From JANQJA01 sp047947185 (GTDB lineage: Bacteria > Pseudomonadota > Gammaproteobacteria > Pseudomonadales > Azotimanducaceae): a stretch of DNA of 64,000 nucleotides. The position numbers were made by a program, and so were the translations under genes. The stretch is taken from positions 1,054,001-1,118,000 of the forward strand of contig CP170502.1 of the NCBI GenBank assembly GCA_047947185.1, given 5' to 3'. Positions 26,461-35,913 of the stretch are shown here, in pieces. Position 1 is the first letter of the stretch; the number at the start of each line of letters is the position of its first letter. The notes under the pieces were generated by a model. It saw only the letters and a list, made by a program, of their open reading frames with translations, did no database searches and was not told the DNA's origin.

Positions 26461-27813
26461 CTATCTCCGCGCCGTGTCGTGAAAACGCTGGTGGGAACTG
26501 CTTTGCACCAGGCGGTATTTGCCAGACGCCTCGGGGGGTATTCGCCTGACCTTGCGCAACAACAATTCCACCTCATTGTCCTGCAGCAATTGCCTGAATC
26601 CCGCCTGCAGCGTTCCAACGTCCGGGTCCAGCGGGCCTGGCACAACTTCCAGCAGAAAGCGCAGTTCGTCCTGTTGTATCAGCCTGAAAAATTCGATGCC
26701 GGGTGCTGCCAGGAAAAGATCGGTGACCAGGTCCGGGGTTACAATTTTTTGCCGGCGAGTCACAATTGTTTCATCCATGCGACCACAGACCTCAAACTGC
26801 AGCTGGCCGGTACCGCAACGGTTACCGTCATTCAGGACCCGGCCCACATCACCCACGGCATAACGGATCAGCGGCGAAGCGTGGTTCCGCAGGTCTGTCA
26901 CCAACATCTCGCCAATTTCACCCGGCTTCACGGGCACTCCTGCGCGTTCAAACTCAAGGATAAACAGGTGCTCAAACAGGACCTGGGTACGTGCGCCGGC
27001 CATATCCATTGCCATGGTTCCCAGTTCTGCAGTGCCATAGTTTTCCCTGAACCTGGCCCCCAGGCGTTGTTCTATGCCGTCTGCCATTACCCGGCTCGCT
27101 TTACCCCCGGATGGACGCAGCACAACGGACGCATCCAGTTTCCTGCCGTCAGACCGCATTGCCAGCATCCAGAAATAGAACGGGAAAGCACGAATAGTGC
27201 CCGGTTTGATGCGATCGAATTCTTCGAAATAATGATTAATAACCGCATCGCCAACCGCGGTGCCCTCAACGCCAGGGGCAGGCATGACAAAGTCGTTCCA
27301 GAGAAGTCGACTGGCAAGCCGGGACACAATCTCCCGTCTTGCCGACATCTGCCTGTAGCCGTCCGACACCATCATTTCCATGATGGACCTGCCAATGGGG
27401 GTCGCCTGTTCCCCTTTCAGCCCACAGCGCTCGTAGCAGTCATCAGGTGGAATGGTCAGAACACGCCCGGCACCCTCGGTCCTGTACTTGACAATCAGGT
27501 CTGCCGCGCGATCCCAGTCCCGCTTGGACTCGTCCTGGAAAACCATCACCCTGCTGGAGGTGCCGGACGTGGCAACCTGGTATAGCGAGGCTGGTTCAAA
27601 CCGCTCGTTGACCAGCCTGTCCGGGAAACTGGCCCGGAGATCCTCTTTGGTGACAATCGGAAGTGCCCGGAGGGCCTCAAGGGACCCAATCCTGTTGTCG
27701 TCAAAGCCTGCATATTTATCACGGTACATCGCCACTGAACGACGTGCATCCCGCACCAGGCTTGAGACGGCAGCAAGCCTGTCCCGCTCCCTAACCGGGA
27801 CTGCCTTGGACAT
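26461..27813 (-). CDS. Phenylacetate-CoA ligase-like / CapK-type adenylate-forming enzyme
   Basis: The protein has about 450 residues from ATG 27813; a TTG at 27822 is also possible. It belongs to the PaaK/CapK branch of adenylate-forming enzymes: the phosphate-binding loop appears as VATSGTSSRVMVF, the acyl-adenylate motif as ENYGTAELGTMAMD, and ASPLIRYAVGDVGRV and CGRMDETIVTRRQKIVTPD are the hinge regions. A C-terminal Lys (SGKYRLV) could serve catalysis. It lies just upstream of the SufS-like gene on the same strand, so an activated carboxylate handed to a PLP or sulfur step is plausible. The substrate is unknown. Confidence 0.8.
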   Translation of the reverse strand: MSKAVPVRERDRLAAVSSLVRDARRSVAMYRDKYAGFDDNRIGSLEALRALPIVTKEDLRASFPDRLVNERFEPASLYQVATSGTSSRVMVFQDESKRDWDRAADLIVKYRTEGAGRVLTIPPDDCYERCGLKGEQATPIGRSIMEMMVSDGYRQMSARREIVSRLASRLLWNDFVMPAPGVEGTAVGDAVINHYFEEFDRIKPGTIRAFPFYFWMLAMRSDGRKLDASVVLRPSGGKASRVMADGIEQRLGARFRENYGTAELGTMAMDMAGARTQVLFEHLFILEFERAGVPVKPGEIGEMLVTDLRNHASPLIRYAVGDVGRVLNDGNRCGTGQLQFEVCGRMDETIVTRRQKIVTPDLVTDLFLAAPGIEFFRLIQQDELRFLLEVVPGPLDPDVGTLQAGFRQLLQDNEVELLLRKVRRIPPEASGKYRLVQSSSHQRFHDTARR

Positions 27814-27980
27814 CGAATGCAACAGTGCTACGAGACTTTTGAAAGTGCCGTAAAGTATAGTGGTGACTCAAACATAACCAGCGTCGAGCTATTATTCTGC
27901 CAAGCGAACCCACCGGGAACAATCAAACTAATACGAACGAAACACCAGTTTTTGTCAGGTGGTTTTTAGTCACGGCCCTG

Positions 27981-28928
27981 TTGGTCACGACAACCCTGGC
28001 GTTTTTCCTCGGCGTTGACCGATTTGTAGTAGTGCCACAGAACCTTCTCGAGACCCGGACGGACTGGCAATACCGGGGTGATGTCCTGATCTTGCCAACT
28101 AGCGAGTTTCAACTGCGCAACGAGTCATCAACCCGCGGCAGTTCGCTGTATCAGGAATTCGACAGGCCTGGGTCCGGCCTGATCCAGCTCAGCGCGGAAA
28201 TGACCATTGAACAGGTTGCACCAGGCCCAAAGTTCTGGCAATTCGCTCGCATCGACCTGGAGGGCAGGCGAGCAGAGCCCAACAGTCCCTGGGAATGGCT
28301 GCCAGGCACCAAACTCATCGCCGAAACCGGCACAGGGAATTACCAGGCATCACAGGTGATGAGCGTCGCGCCACTTTACCCGCGTATCCGGGTTTCCCTC
28401 GACCTGACCGGCGCAACGGGCCTGATGACGGTCCGCAACCTGGCTGCATTTCAGGCAATTGAAACACCGGCGCATATCCATGGCAGACGACTGCTGGCCA
28501 TGGTGTGGCTGCTTGTTGCCATGCTGGCAGCGGTGAGCCTGTGGCGCTATGGATTTCATGTAGAGGTTCTTGTCGCCATCAGCGGCGGCCTGGTGCTCTT
28601 TTTCACGCCTGCCTGGATGCGCGGCTGGATTGAGGGGTTGAACGAACGCGTCCAGTTTTCGGTGGAACACACCAGCCTGTTTCTGCTGCTCGGCCTGGTG
28701 TTACTGGGGCGCACCAGCGCCAGGGTTTCCCCGCTGATCATGGCGGGCTACCTGGTGTGCGCGGCTGGTGCCGCCGAGACCGCACAGTGGTTTACCCCTA
28801 CCCGGGAGCCATCCCTGGTTGATGGTCTGTCAAACCTTGCTGGTATCTGCCTGGCCCTGGGAATCTGGTGTGGATATCGATACCTTATCAAGGCGACAGG
28901 TGCCGCCCCTCCGAAAGGTGTCGAATAA
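27981..28928 (+). CDS. VanZ-like integral membrane protein
   Basis: The N-terminal TM helix is followed by a periplasmic beta-rich domain of about 130 residues (LPTSEFQLRNESS ... MTVRNLAAFQ). Three to four further TM helices close with AETAQWFTPTREPSLVDGLS, which matches the VanZ-like signature around a conserved Q-F-P-R-x-P-S/D core. The only usual start in frame is TTG 27981, yet the TM helix seems to begin about ten codons earlier (WFLVTALLV) and the frame is open back to about 27864. A rarer start such as CTG 27897 or ATT 27891/27894 is possible. VanZ-like proteins occur near envelope and glycan genes; the role here is unknown. Confidence 0.65.
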   Translation: MVTTTLAFFLGVDRFVVVPQNLLETRTDWQYRGDVLILPTSEFQLRNESSTRGSSLYQEFDRPGSGLIQLSAEMTIEQVAPGPKFWQFARIDLEGRRAEPNSPWEWLPGTKLIAETGTGNYQASQVMSVAPLYPRIRVSLDLTGATGLMTVRNLAAFQAIETPAHIHGRRLLAMVWLLVAMLAAVSLWRYGFHVEVLVAISGGLVLFFTPAWMRGWIEGLNERVQFSVEHTSLFLLLGLVLLGRTSARVSPLIMAGYLVCAAGAAETAQWFTPTREPSLVDGLSNLAGICLALGIWCGYRYLIKATGAAPPKGVE

Positions 28929-29048
28929 TCTTACAGTTTCTGATTCGCGGGGTGATGTTGTGCCAAACACCCTATTGATTTTATTGGCATTTTTTAAATG
29001 TGGCTTAGTATTGCGGGTTAAACCTTACAGGATCTGACAGCAGTTACC

Positions 29049-29828
29049 ATGCAAAGACATCTCGTCTACCTGATCGGACTGGCCATCTGGGCACCTGTTG
29101 CCCATGCCATTCCATTCCTCCAACTCGATATCAACAATGGCGTTTATGTTGGTGGGTCAGAAGAGTCGGTAATGACAAGCAGCAACATCTTTGAACTCTA
29201 TGCACTGGCCGATTCCACAAATGGCAAGTTCAATGGTAATGACGTTTTCCATATCTCCGCTGCACTCACTCCAAAAACAGCGCAACCCGGCGGCGACTTC
29301 GGCACCTTCAGCGTTTCCTATAGTGCCTGGGATGAAGTGGCAGGCCAGACGGTTGTGGTTACCGACCAGGTTGTTGCGGTCACTGCCGACATGACATTTG
29401 GCATACCACCGCTCGAGGCCAACTGGGACCATGATGGTGGTGACCTGGGCGCACACGATATTTTCAACACCTATTACTACGAGATGACGTTCCGGTTTTC
29501 CGGTGCCAACACGGCAAGCCCCTACAACGTCGAGAATGCAGGTGGTGGCGGACTTGACCCAGGCTCCAGCGGCAGCCTGCTGTACGAGACGTTTGCCTTC
29601 GACCTGACAAACCTGGACACCAGTTATGACCTGCACTTTGACCTGTACCACGACAAGGTGAAGCGTAACGATGACGTGGACATCCAGTATTTTGCACCCT
29701 TCTCCAAGGATGCCGGTACGGCAAATCGCACGGTGGTGAGTGTACCAACACCAGACAGCCTGCTCATTTCAGCAATCGGGTTGCTGCTCCTGGGCTTTGG
29801 CCTGGTCAGACAGGCGGCTGCAAAATAG
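29049..29828 (+). CDS. PEP-CTERM sorting domain protein (choice-of-anchor type)
   Basis: The 259-residue exported protein has a signal peptide (YLIGLAIWAPVAHA) and a beta-rich domain with Asp/Gly-rich loops (ANWDHDGGDLGAHD). Its C-terminus reads VPTPDSLLISAIGLLLLGFG followed by LVRQ, a PEP-CTERM-type signal: short P motif, TM helix, basic end. Exosortase normally recognises such signals; no exosortase gene is in this window. The body resembles proteins that carry alternative anchor signals. Upstream, TGGCTTAGTATTGC resembles a sigma-54 site but its spacing is one base short. Confidence 0.8.
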   Translation: MQRHLVYLIGLAIWAPVAHAIPFLQLDINNGVYVGGSEESVMTSSNIFELYALADSTNGKFNGNDVFHISAALTPKTAQPGGDFGTFSVSYSAWDEVAGQTVVVTDQVVAVTADMTFGIPPLEANWDHDGGDLGAHDIFNTYYYEMTFRFSGANTASPYNVENAGGGGLDPGSSGSLLYETFAFDLTNLDTSYDLHFDLYHDKVKRNDDVDIQYFAPFSKDAGTANRTVVSVPTPDSLLISAIGLLLLGFGLVRQAAAK

Positions 29829-29901
29829 CCCAGTGACGCTTTAACAGCACGCCACTGCTCGACTATAGTGACAGCCAGGCGACTGGTGCAGGGCGATTGT
29901 A

Positions 29902-30288
29902 ATGTTGTGTTCAAAGTGCGGAAGCAAATTTGAGGTTGTGGTGTTCAATAACGTAGAAGTTGAGCGCTGCACGGGTTGCCGTGGTCTCTGGTTTGACATG
30001 CTGGAAAAAGAGGATCTGGTGCGTATGAAAGGCGCCGAGTCCATCGATATTGGCGACCCCAACGAGGGCGCCCGATTCGACAGTTTCCGCAATGCCCGCT
30101 GCCCCAAATGTAAGGTAAGGATGGTCCACATGGTGGACAAGGACCAGTCCCACATTCACTATGAATGCTGCCCAACCTGTTATGGCTGTTTTTTTGATGC
30201 CGGTGAATTCAGGGATCTCAAGGAACTCACGGTTGCCGAGCGTTTTGCCGGTATGTTGCGCACCTTGCGCGCCAACCTCAGTGAGTAA
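29902..30288 (+). CDS. Double zinc-ribbon (zf-TFIIB-like) protein
   Basis: The 128-residue protein has two treble-Cys ribbons: MLCSKCGSKFE with RCTGCRGLWFD, and ARCPKCKVRM with CCPTCYGCFFDAGEF. Both match the zf-TFIIB (COG3809) pattern CxxC...CxxCxGxWxD. No signal peptide is present. These proteins bind zinc, but their function in bacteria is not known. It is in no obvious operon. Confidence 0.85.
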   Translation: MLCSKCGSKFEVVVFNNVEVERCTGCRGLWFDMLEKEDLVRMKGAESIDIGDPNEGARFDSFRNARCPKCKVRMVHMVDKDQSHIHYECCPTCYGCFFDAGEFRDLKELTVAERFAGMLRTLRANLSE

Positions 30289-30390
30289 CCGCCCGGATTC
30301 CCGAAAGCCCCGTCATCAGGTCAACAATCTACCTGGGTTCTGCATGTGACCTGAGGCGCAGTTCCAATTATGATCAAACCAACAGCAGGT

Positions 30391-30481
30391 TGTCGCGTAC
30401 AGGGTGTAGGGCGACAGCCCGGGTGACAGGAAGTGTCGCCTTGTGACAGAAGTCGCAGAATCCATACGCCGCCAGGCGTAT
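30391..30481. promoter_or_regulatory. Candidate enhancer region upstream of sigma-54 promoter
   Basis: The 375-bp gap 30289-30663 has no gene but is not empty. TGTCGC or its complement occurs at 30391-30396, 30410-30416 (reverse) and 30434-30440, giving inverted pairs with GGCGACA. ATACGCC and GGCGTAT form a perfect 7-bp palindrome around GCCA at 30464-30481. These lie about 110-200 bp upstream of the -24 element, the usual range for sigma-54 activator sites. Binding by a PrsR-type activator is only a guess. Confidence 0.35.
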
Positions 30482-30591
30482 TTCAGGAAAAGGAAATCCC
30501 GAAGGAACGGCACACCATTCCAGCCCAAGCAGCCGGAAAGGTTATTGATTTTATTGAGCTTTTTCCTTGAGAAAGCACAATAAGACAAGAC

Positions 30592-30607
30592 TGGCAAAAT
30601 TCTTGCA
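30592..30607 (+). promoter_or_regulatory. Sigma-54 promoter (-24/-12) of the subtilisin gene
   Basis: TGGCAAAATTCTTGCA matches the RpoN consensus TGGCAC-N5-TTGCA in all but one core position, with the required 10 bases between GG and GC. It is 57 bp upstream of the ATG at 30664, a normal leader length. PEP-CTERM associated genes are often reported to be under RpoN and PrsK/PrsR control, which would fit the surface-protein theme. Confidence 0.65.
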
Positions 30608-30663
30608 ATGGTCCTGCAGAGACACAGCAAAATTCAGAGCCAACCACTTTAGGATACTTTGAG

Positions 30664-32574
30664 ATGAAGCGCGGCATTCAACAACTGGCAATCGGCACAG
30701 CCTGCATTCTGGCGGTACTGACTTCCCTGGCACCAGACCAGGTGGGCATGGATCACGCGGCTGTTGGATTGAAAACATCCCCGGCGAGCGACCTTAACGC
30801 CGCCAATCAGGCTGCACTGGACCTGCACACAACGGCCAGCACCAGCCATGCCCCAACGCAGAAGGATGCACCCGACACAGATGCCCGGCCAGAACTTCTG
30901 ACACCCGGGGTATCAGCGACGAAGGCAGCGACCACAAAAGAGCCGTTGATTACACCTGCAATCCGGTCCCGCCTGAGTGGCGCCGTTGCCGATATCGTAC
31001 ACCTGGGTGGCAACAAGACAGTTGAACTCATTGTTGCCTATCAGGCGCCCTCCGCTGCCGACGAGGCAGAAGGTGTGCGCATTGAAACCCTGGGCGGGCA
31101 GGTTTCACGAGAATATCCGGCACTTGGCTTCAAGGCTGTCGCCATCCGTGCCGACAGGATTATTGAGCTTGCGGACAAGGGCGATATCCGCATTATCGAT
31201 CTGAACGCACCTGTCGTCGCCGCATCCCAGTCTGCCCGCAAGTCCATCCGGCTGGCCGAGGCCGACAAGATGGCGGCCGTCTCCCCCGATATTGCAGTCG
31301 CCATTATCGATTCTGGTGTATCAGCACATCCTGACCTGACGCTGTTCCGCCATTTTGATTGTGAATCGAAACCCGTCCTGGGCTGTTTCGAGCGGTTTGA
31401 GCCGACCGGCGATTATGACCACTACGGTCATGGCACCCATCTGGCTGGCATCGTTGGTGGCAATGGCACGCAGTCCAACGGTGCATACCCGGGTATTGCG
31501 CCCAATGCGACCGTTCATTCACTGCGTGCGCTGGGCGCTGATGGGGCTGGCAGTATGGCCACCGTGCTTGCAGCCCTCGATTGGATACTGGCCCACGGCC
31601 AGGCAAACAATATCCGCGTGGTCAACATGTCGCTGGGTAAAGCAGTCACGGAAAGCTGCGCCCTGGATCCCCTCTGTATTGCCGTGGAGGCGGTATGGGA
31701 CAGCGGTATTGTTGTGGTGGCCTCTGCCGGCAACTACGGTGACTACGGCAACTTCACCATCACCAGCCCAGGCAATTCACGCAAGATCATTACAGTCGGC
31801 TCCCTGACGGACAACGGTTCGGGTGGCAGCTACAACGATGACTACGTGTCGACCTACTCGTCACGGGGACCCGCTGCCATTGACCTCACTTTAAAACCCG
31901 ACCTGATTGCGCCAGGTAACCGGTTTGTCGGCACCAGCCATGCCAACCAGAAGCTGAAACACATGGTTGGCAATGAGGGTGTACACTGCGGCGTCAACTG
32001 TGACGACCTCTATGCTGAACTGTCTGGCACCAGTATGGCTGCGGCCATTGTATCGGGCGCAGCAACATTGATGTTGAGCCAGGACCCGGCAATTTCCCCG
32101 GCCACGGTCAAAGCCCGACTGATGAAATCGGCGCGCAAGTTCAAGCAGTTCAGCCCAATTGATGCCGGCGCAGGTTTGCTGGACGTGCAGGAGGCCCTGA
32201 AGGCCGACGACACTGTAGTGGACCAGGCGTTGTCGCCGCGCTTGTCCATTGTCAATTCCATTGACGAAAAGACACAGCTGCCCGTTCGCACTTTTCTCGT
32301 AGAGAACACCCAGAAACTCTGGGGGGAAGGCTGGAAGGCCAGGGATATCTGGGCAGAAGGTGGCGACTGGGACACATATCAGGAACAGGCTGAGATGTTG
32401 ACTGTTGGCGACAGCGACTGGGTCGAGACTATTCCGGAGGTCAACGAGGATATTCAGGCTAACGGCTATTTCTGGGCCAACGGCTACTTCTGGGCCAACG
32501 GCTACTTCTGGGCCAATGGCTACTTTTGGGCCAATGGCTACTTCTGGGCAAATTCAGCTGCGACCAGTGACTAG
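30664..32574 (+). CDS. Secreted S8 (subtilisin-like) serine peptidase with ANGYFW repeats
   Basis: The 636-residue protein has an N-terminal hydrophobic export segment (AIGTACILAVLTSLAP), a low-complexity stretch to about residue 95, and an inhibitor-like propeptide region (about 105-185, VELIVAYQAP). The peptidase S8 domain has the triad Asp216 (AIIDSGVSAH), His256 (GHGTHLAGIVGG) and Ser457 (SGTSMAAAIVSG), with oxyanion Asn356 (ASAGN). Two Cys pairs may form disulfides. The C-terminus carries five ANGYFW hexapeptides (599-628). Transcription is probably RpoN-dependent. Likely an exported protease acting in the periplasm or outside; the target is unknown. Confidence 0.9.
   Translation: MKRGIQQLAIGTACILAVLTSLAPDQVGMDHAAVGLKTSPASDLNAANQAALDLHTTASTSHAPTQKDAPDTDARPELLTPGVSATKAATTKEPLITPAIRSRLSGAVADIVHLGGNKTVELIVAYQAPSAADEAEGVRIETLGGQVSREYPALGFKAVAIRADRIIELADKGDIRIIDLNAPVVAASQSARKSIRLAEADKMAAVSPDIAVAIIDSGVSAHPDLTLFRHFDCESKPVLGCFERFEPTGDYDHYGHGTHLAGIVGGNGTQSNGAYPGIAPNATVHSLRALGADGAGSMATVLAALDWILAHGQANNIRVVNMSLGKAVTESCALDPLCIAVEAVWDSGIVVVASAGNYGDYGNFTITSPGNSRKIITVGSLTDNGSGGSYNDDYVSTYSSRGPAAIDLTLKPDLIAPGNRFVGTSHANQKLKHMVGNEGVHCGVNCDDLYAELSGTSMAAAIVSGAATLMLSQDPAISPATVKARLMKSARKFKQFSPIDAGAGLLDVQEALKADDTVVDQALSPRLSIVNSIDEKTQLPVRTFLVENTQKLWGEGWKARDIWAEGGDWDTYQEQAEMLTVGDSDWVETIPEVNEDIQANGYFWANGYFWANGYFWANGYFWANGYFWANSAATSD
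32458..32547 (+). repeat. Five 18-bp tandem repeats encoding ANGYFW
   Basis: Five consecutive 18-bp units encode Ala-Asn-Gly-Tyr-Phe-Trp and differ only at third positions (aac/aat, tat/tac, ttc/ttt). They end a few codons before the stop of the subtilisin gene. The synonymous changes show selection for the peptide as well as repeat expansion. Confidence 0.95.
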
Positions 32575-32666
32575 TCAGGGCTGCGACCTGCAACTGATGC
32601 CTCCGGTATCGGAACGCGGTTAAACCATGGCATCATGCAGTCCCGTTTTCTTGCGGACTAACTGCC

Positions 32667-33659
32667 ATGAAAATGACAGCAGCCATCATTGCCCCCACGG
32701 GTCTGGTTATTGACAGCGTTGATCAACCCTCACCCGGTCCCAATCAGCTACTGGTAAAGGTCATGTTTGCGGCCCTCAACCGTGCAGATCTTGCCATGTC
32801 AGCAGGACACAAACATGGCAACGCGGGTGGCACGGGGACGGTAGCGGGGCTCGAGTGGTCCGGCGTGGTCGTTGAGACGGGATCTGCTGTTACGGATTAC
32901 CAGCCCGGTGACCGCGTCATGTGTTCTGGTGTCGGCGGTTATGCTGAGTTTGCCCTGTGCGACACGGCCCGTTGTAATCCTATTCCAACGACCACAGACG
33001 GCGACAATGGCTACAGTTTTGAAGAGGCCGCCACCCTGCCGGTTGCGTTGCAGACCATGCACGATGCCATAGTTACCAATGGCGGCTTGAGGTCGGGGGA
33101 ATCAGTACTGATCCAGGGTGCAAGCTCGGGCGTCGGCATCCTGGGCCTGCAGATTGCACGATACCTCGGCGCGTCACTGGTGATAGGCAGTTCCACCCAT
33201 GCCGGACGCCGCAGGCGGCTTCTGGACCTGGGTGCAGACATGGTTATTGATACCAACGATCCACTCTGGGTTGCCGAAGTACAGTCGGCTACAGATGACA
33301 AGGGTGTTGACCTGATCGTCGACCAGGTGTCCGGCTACGTGGCCAACGACAACATGAAGGCTGCCAGGGTGACGGGCAGAATTGTCAACGTGGGACGGTT
33401 GGGTGGCACGAGCGGTGAGTTTGACTTCGACCTGCATGCACGCAAGCGCATTACCTATACGGGCGTGACATTCCGCACCCGCAGCCGTGCTGAGGTTGAT
33501 CTCATCAACCGGGCCATGCGCGAGGACCTGTGGGCAGGCCTTGAGCGACGGGCATTTGGTATCCCCATTGACCGGATATTTCCGCTCAAAGAGGCCGCCG
33601 CCGCACAAGCGTACATGGCGCATAATCAGCACTTTGGCAAAATCCTGCTGCAGGTCTGA
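32667..33659 (+). CDS. Zinc-independent MDR / quinone oxidoreductase-like protein
   Basis: The 330-residue medium-chain reductase has a GroES-like N-terminal half (GTVAGLEWSGVVVETGSAV, QPGDRVMC) and a Rossmann half with GASSGVGILGLQIARYLGA as the NADPH site. The catalytic-zinc Cys/His ligands of alcohol dehydrogenases are missing, which places it in the quinone oxidoreductase (QOR) group. It probably reduces quinones or enones with NADPH in the cytoplasm. It stands alone between the subtilisin and a convergent DUF3604 gene. Confidence 0.85.
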   Translation: MKMTAAIIAPTGLVIDSVDQPSPGPNQLLVKVMFAALNRADLAMSAGHKHGNAGGTGTVAGLEWSGVVVETGSAVTDYQPGDRVMCSGVGGYAEFALCDTARCNPIPTTTDGDNGYSFEEAATLPVALQTMHDAIVTNGGLRSGESVLIQGASSGVGILGLQIARYLGASLVIGSSTHAGRRRRLLDLGADMVIDTNDPLWVAEVQSATDDKGVDLIVDQVSGYVANDNMKAARVTGRIVNVGRLGGTSGEFDFDLHARKRITYTGVTFRTRSRAEVDLINRAMREDLWAGLERRAFGIPIDRIFPLKEAAAAQAYMAHNQHFGKILLQV

Positions 33660-33724
33660 TTGCACCTGGTTCTGGCGCGCAGCCTGTTGCCGTTCGCCGG
33701 CGACCCCGGACATTAATGAAGTCC

Positions 33725-35758
33725 TCAGCTACCGGCTCGCACCAGCCAGATGGGCGACGACCAGGCACGTTCCTGGATTGTTGCTTTCAGATCGGACCTG
33801 GGAGCCACGCCCGCGCGAACTGCATCCCAGGTGGACCAGCGACAGGTCGGATTTTCCAGCACGCGCGCATAATAAAACGCCCGGTTTGCCGGATCAAAAT
33901 CAGGATCCTGCCACACGGTCTTGAGCTCGGCCGCACCCAGGCCCGGCGTAACCGAACAATCTGACAAATCGACGCTGGCGCCATTGTCGGGGCAACGATG
34001 GGTATTGGGGTCAACATTGCCCCCGTCCGAGCAGGCAACATCATAAACCTGCTCATGATGTTCACCATTGACAGTCCAGCCTTTTACCACCTGCAGTCGC
34101 TGCAATGCAGCTGATCGCATGTCGCGCTGTGCCCAGACAATAAACGCCGGAGGCTGGTCTCCCTGGACCAGCAGATCCGATCCCATGGAAACACCTTTCG
34201 CGTAAGCGCGGGTCAGGACATCTTTCTCGGACAGCGTATCTGCAGCAAAATCAAATCCACCAAAAAAGCGGATACGTATCCTGGGTCCGGAAGTGGCAAA
34301 AGTCTCTTTCCGGCGATAAGCATCATAAATGGCATCTCTTGTGTTTTCTTCCGCCCAAACGCCGGTCAAACCCGACGCACTCCAGGTTTCATAAGCGCCA
34401 GTCGCATAAGGGCCGGCTTCAGTTTCCCGGATCTCGAGCCGACCAGCTTCCCTGACAAGTTTGGCTTCAGCTTCTGACAGCGGTACTGAACCGCGAAAAG
34501 CCGGTGCACCGTCCATCAGCCCTACCTTGGAAAAATAGTTGCTCTCGTCGTCCGACGTTGCTGCCACATGCGTATCGGATGCGCCAACAAACCCGAATTT
34601 GTAAGGGTTGGCAATACCCTTGTCCTCCAGTGAAAGGCCCTTCAGCAGGGCATCCCGGGCGTAGGAGCCATCGGGTGCACTGGCCAGCGTGGTTGCCACG
34701 CGAAACGGCATAATTTCAAAGTCCGCCCACTCATCGTTCATTGACAGCGCGGGGTGCGTTTCGGACGTGCCCTTGATCTGGGTCAGTTCGATGAGCGGCT
34801 CGTTGCGCAGCCGCTGCCGGGCATAATTGTCATCCAGCGGATTGCCTGCCCAGTCGACCAGCTTAAACATCTGACCGTTGGAACCATTCGAATTGTGTGG
34901 AATGGCCAGTGCCTCAATCCCCTGCTCTCTCAACCCGTCCATCCAGTCCCAGAGGCCCGCCGGGTCCTGGCTGTGATACCTGGAAAACGGCATTACGGGT
35001 AATTTGTCAGCTCCCCGGAAGATAACGTTCCGATGCAGGTTGCCGCGATCGTCCGACGAGGTTGTGTACTCGTACGCCACAAAGGTGGTGAATTTACCCG
35101 GCTGGTTATACTGTTCCGCCGCATTGATGATGTCCGCCCAGGCATCACGGGTGATCGCATTCAGCATCTCGATATCAATCTCACCGCTGGTAACGCCGTT
35201 AACCGTATCTGCCAGGAATCCGGAGAAGGTCCTGCCCCGTTTGGGAATTGTTGAGGTGCTGAGATCAGCGTTCAGGTTGTGAAGCGGCCGGTTTCTTGGC
35301 ATCTGGCCAAAGGCTGTGGACGGGTCAGCCGCTGCCTGCACTGCACCCAGGAACATCGCATGGTCAGTTACGGCATAGAAGTCCAGGGGTTCCCTTAGCT
35401 GAACATCAAACCCGGCCGGATGCTTGATCGCTTCACCCATGGCATACCGATAGGCGTCATACGGCGTTGCAAGCGTGCCAAAAGCGAATGCATCAAACGA
35501 GTAGGTGGTATGCACGTGCAGGTCACCAAAATAGGCCTGTCGTGCGGCATTACCCTCGGGGTGGGCAACCAAAATGTCCTTTGGTATCTGGAGTCGGGCA
35601 CTACCGGTAGCTGGGCCCGCACGCGCGGCATCCGCCGGACTAACGACTGACGCCGGGGGGGGTGCCTCGGGGTTTGGCTGCCCGCCCGGGGAGCCGCCAC
35701 AGGCGGCTAGCTGAAGCAGAAGCAGGAACAAGGGCCAGACTGGTTTCTGGATGAACAT
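33725..35758 (-). CDS. DUF3604 domain lipoprotein
   Basis: The 677-residue protein has a signal peptide with lipobox LAAC (residues 17-20) and a GAGGGAAG ribosome site. It has PHP-like motifs near the start of the domain (AYFGDLHVHTTYSFDAF, DFYAVTDHAMFLG), an IPHNSNGSNG motif, and FGFVGASDTHVAA towards the middle. These His and Asp residues could bind two or three metals, so a phosphoesterase-like hydrolase is plausible. DUF3604 proteins are common in marine bacteria, but their substrate is unknown. It is divergent from the redoxin fusion gene. Confidence 0.85.
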   Translation of the reverse strand: MFIQKPVWPLFLLLLQLAACGGSPGGQPNPEAPPPASVVSPADAARAGPATGSARLQIPKDILVAHPEGNAARQAYFGDLHVHTTYSFDAFAFGTLATPYDAYRYAMGEAIKHPAGFDVQLREPLDFYAVTDHAMFLGAVQAAADPSTAFGQMPRNRPLHNLNADLSTSTIPKRGRTFSGFLADTVNGVTSGEIDIEMLNAITRDAWADIINAAEQYNQPGKFTTFVAYEYTTSSDDRGNLHRNVIFRGADKLPVMPFSRYHSQDPAGLWDWMDGLREQGIEALAIPHNSNGSNGQMFKLVDWAGNPLDDNYARQRLRNEPLIELTQIKGTSETHPALSMNDEWADFEIMPFRVATTLASAPDGSYARDALLKGLSLEDKGIANPYKFGFVGASDTHVAATSDDESNYFSKVGLMDGAPAFRGSVPLSEAEAKLVREAGRLEIRETEAGPYATGAYETWSASGLTGVWAEENTRDAIYDAYRRKETFATSGPRIRIRFFGGFDFAADTLSEKDVLTRAYAKGVSMGSDLLVQGDQPPAFIVWAQRDMRSAALQRLQVVKGWTVNGEHHEQVYDVACSDGGNVDPNTHRCPDNGASVDLSDCSVTPGLGAAELKTVWQDPDFDPANRAFYYARVLENPTCRWSTWDAVRAGVAPRSDLKATIQERAWSSPIWLVRAGS

Positions 35759-35913
35759 GGTGACTTCCCTCTGGTGAACTTTTTATTGTGCGCCAATAGT
35801 AGCTGTATCCGGCCACCAATCACCAGTACCGGAAGCAGCAGAAAAGGCGCACGTTTGACAGCTTGTCTGCTATGCTTTTGGGGCTTATACCAATCAAAAG
35901 GGGGAGTAAGAAG

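Noticed and set aside
29007..29022. Sigma-54 promoter before the first PEP-CTERM gene
   Set aside because: TGGC and TTGC are present but only 9 bases separate GG from GC, while sigma-54 needs 10.
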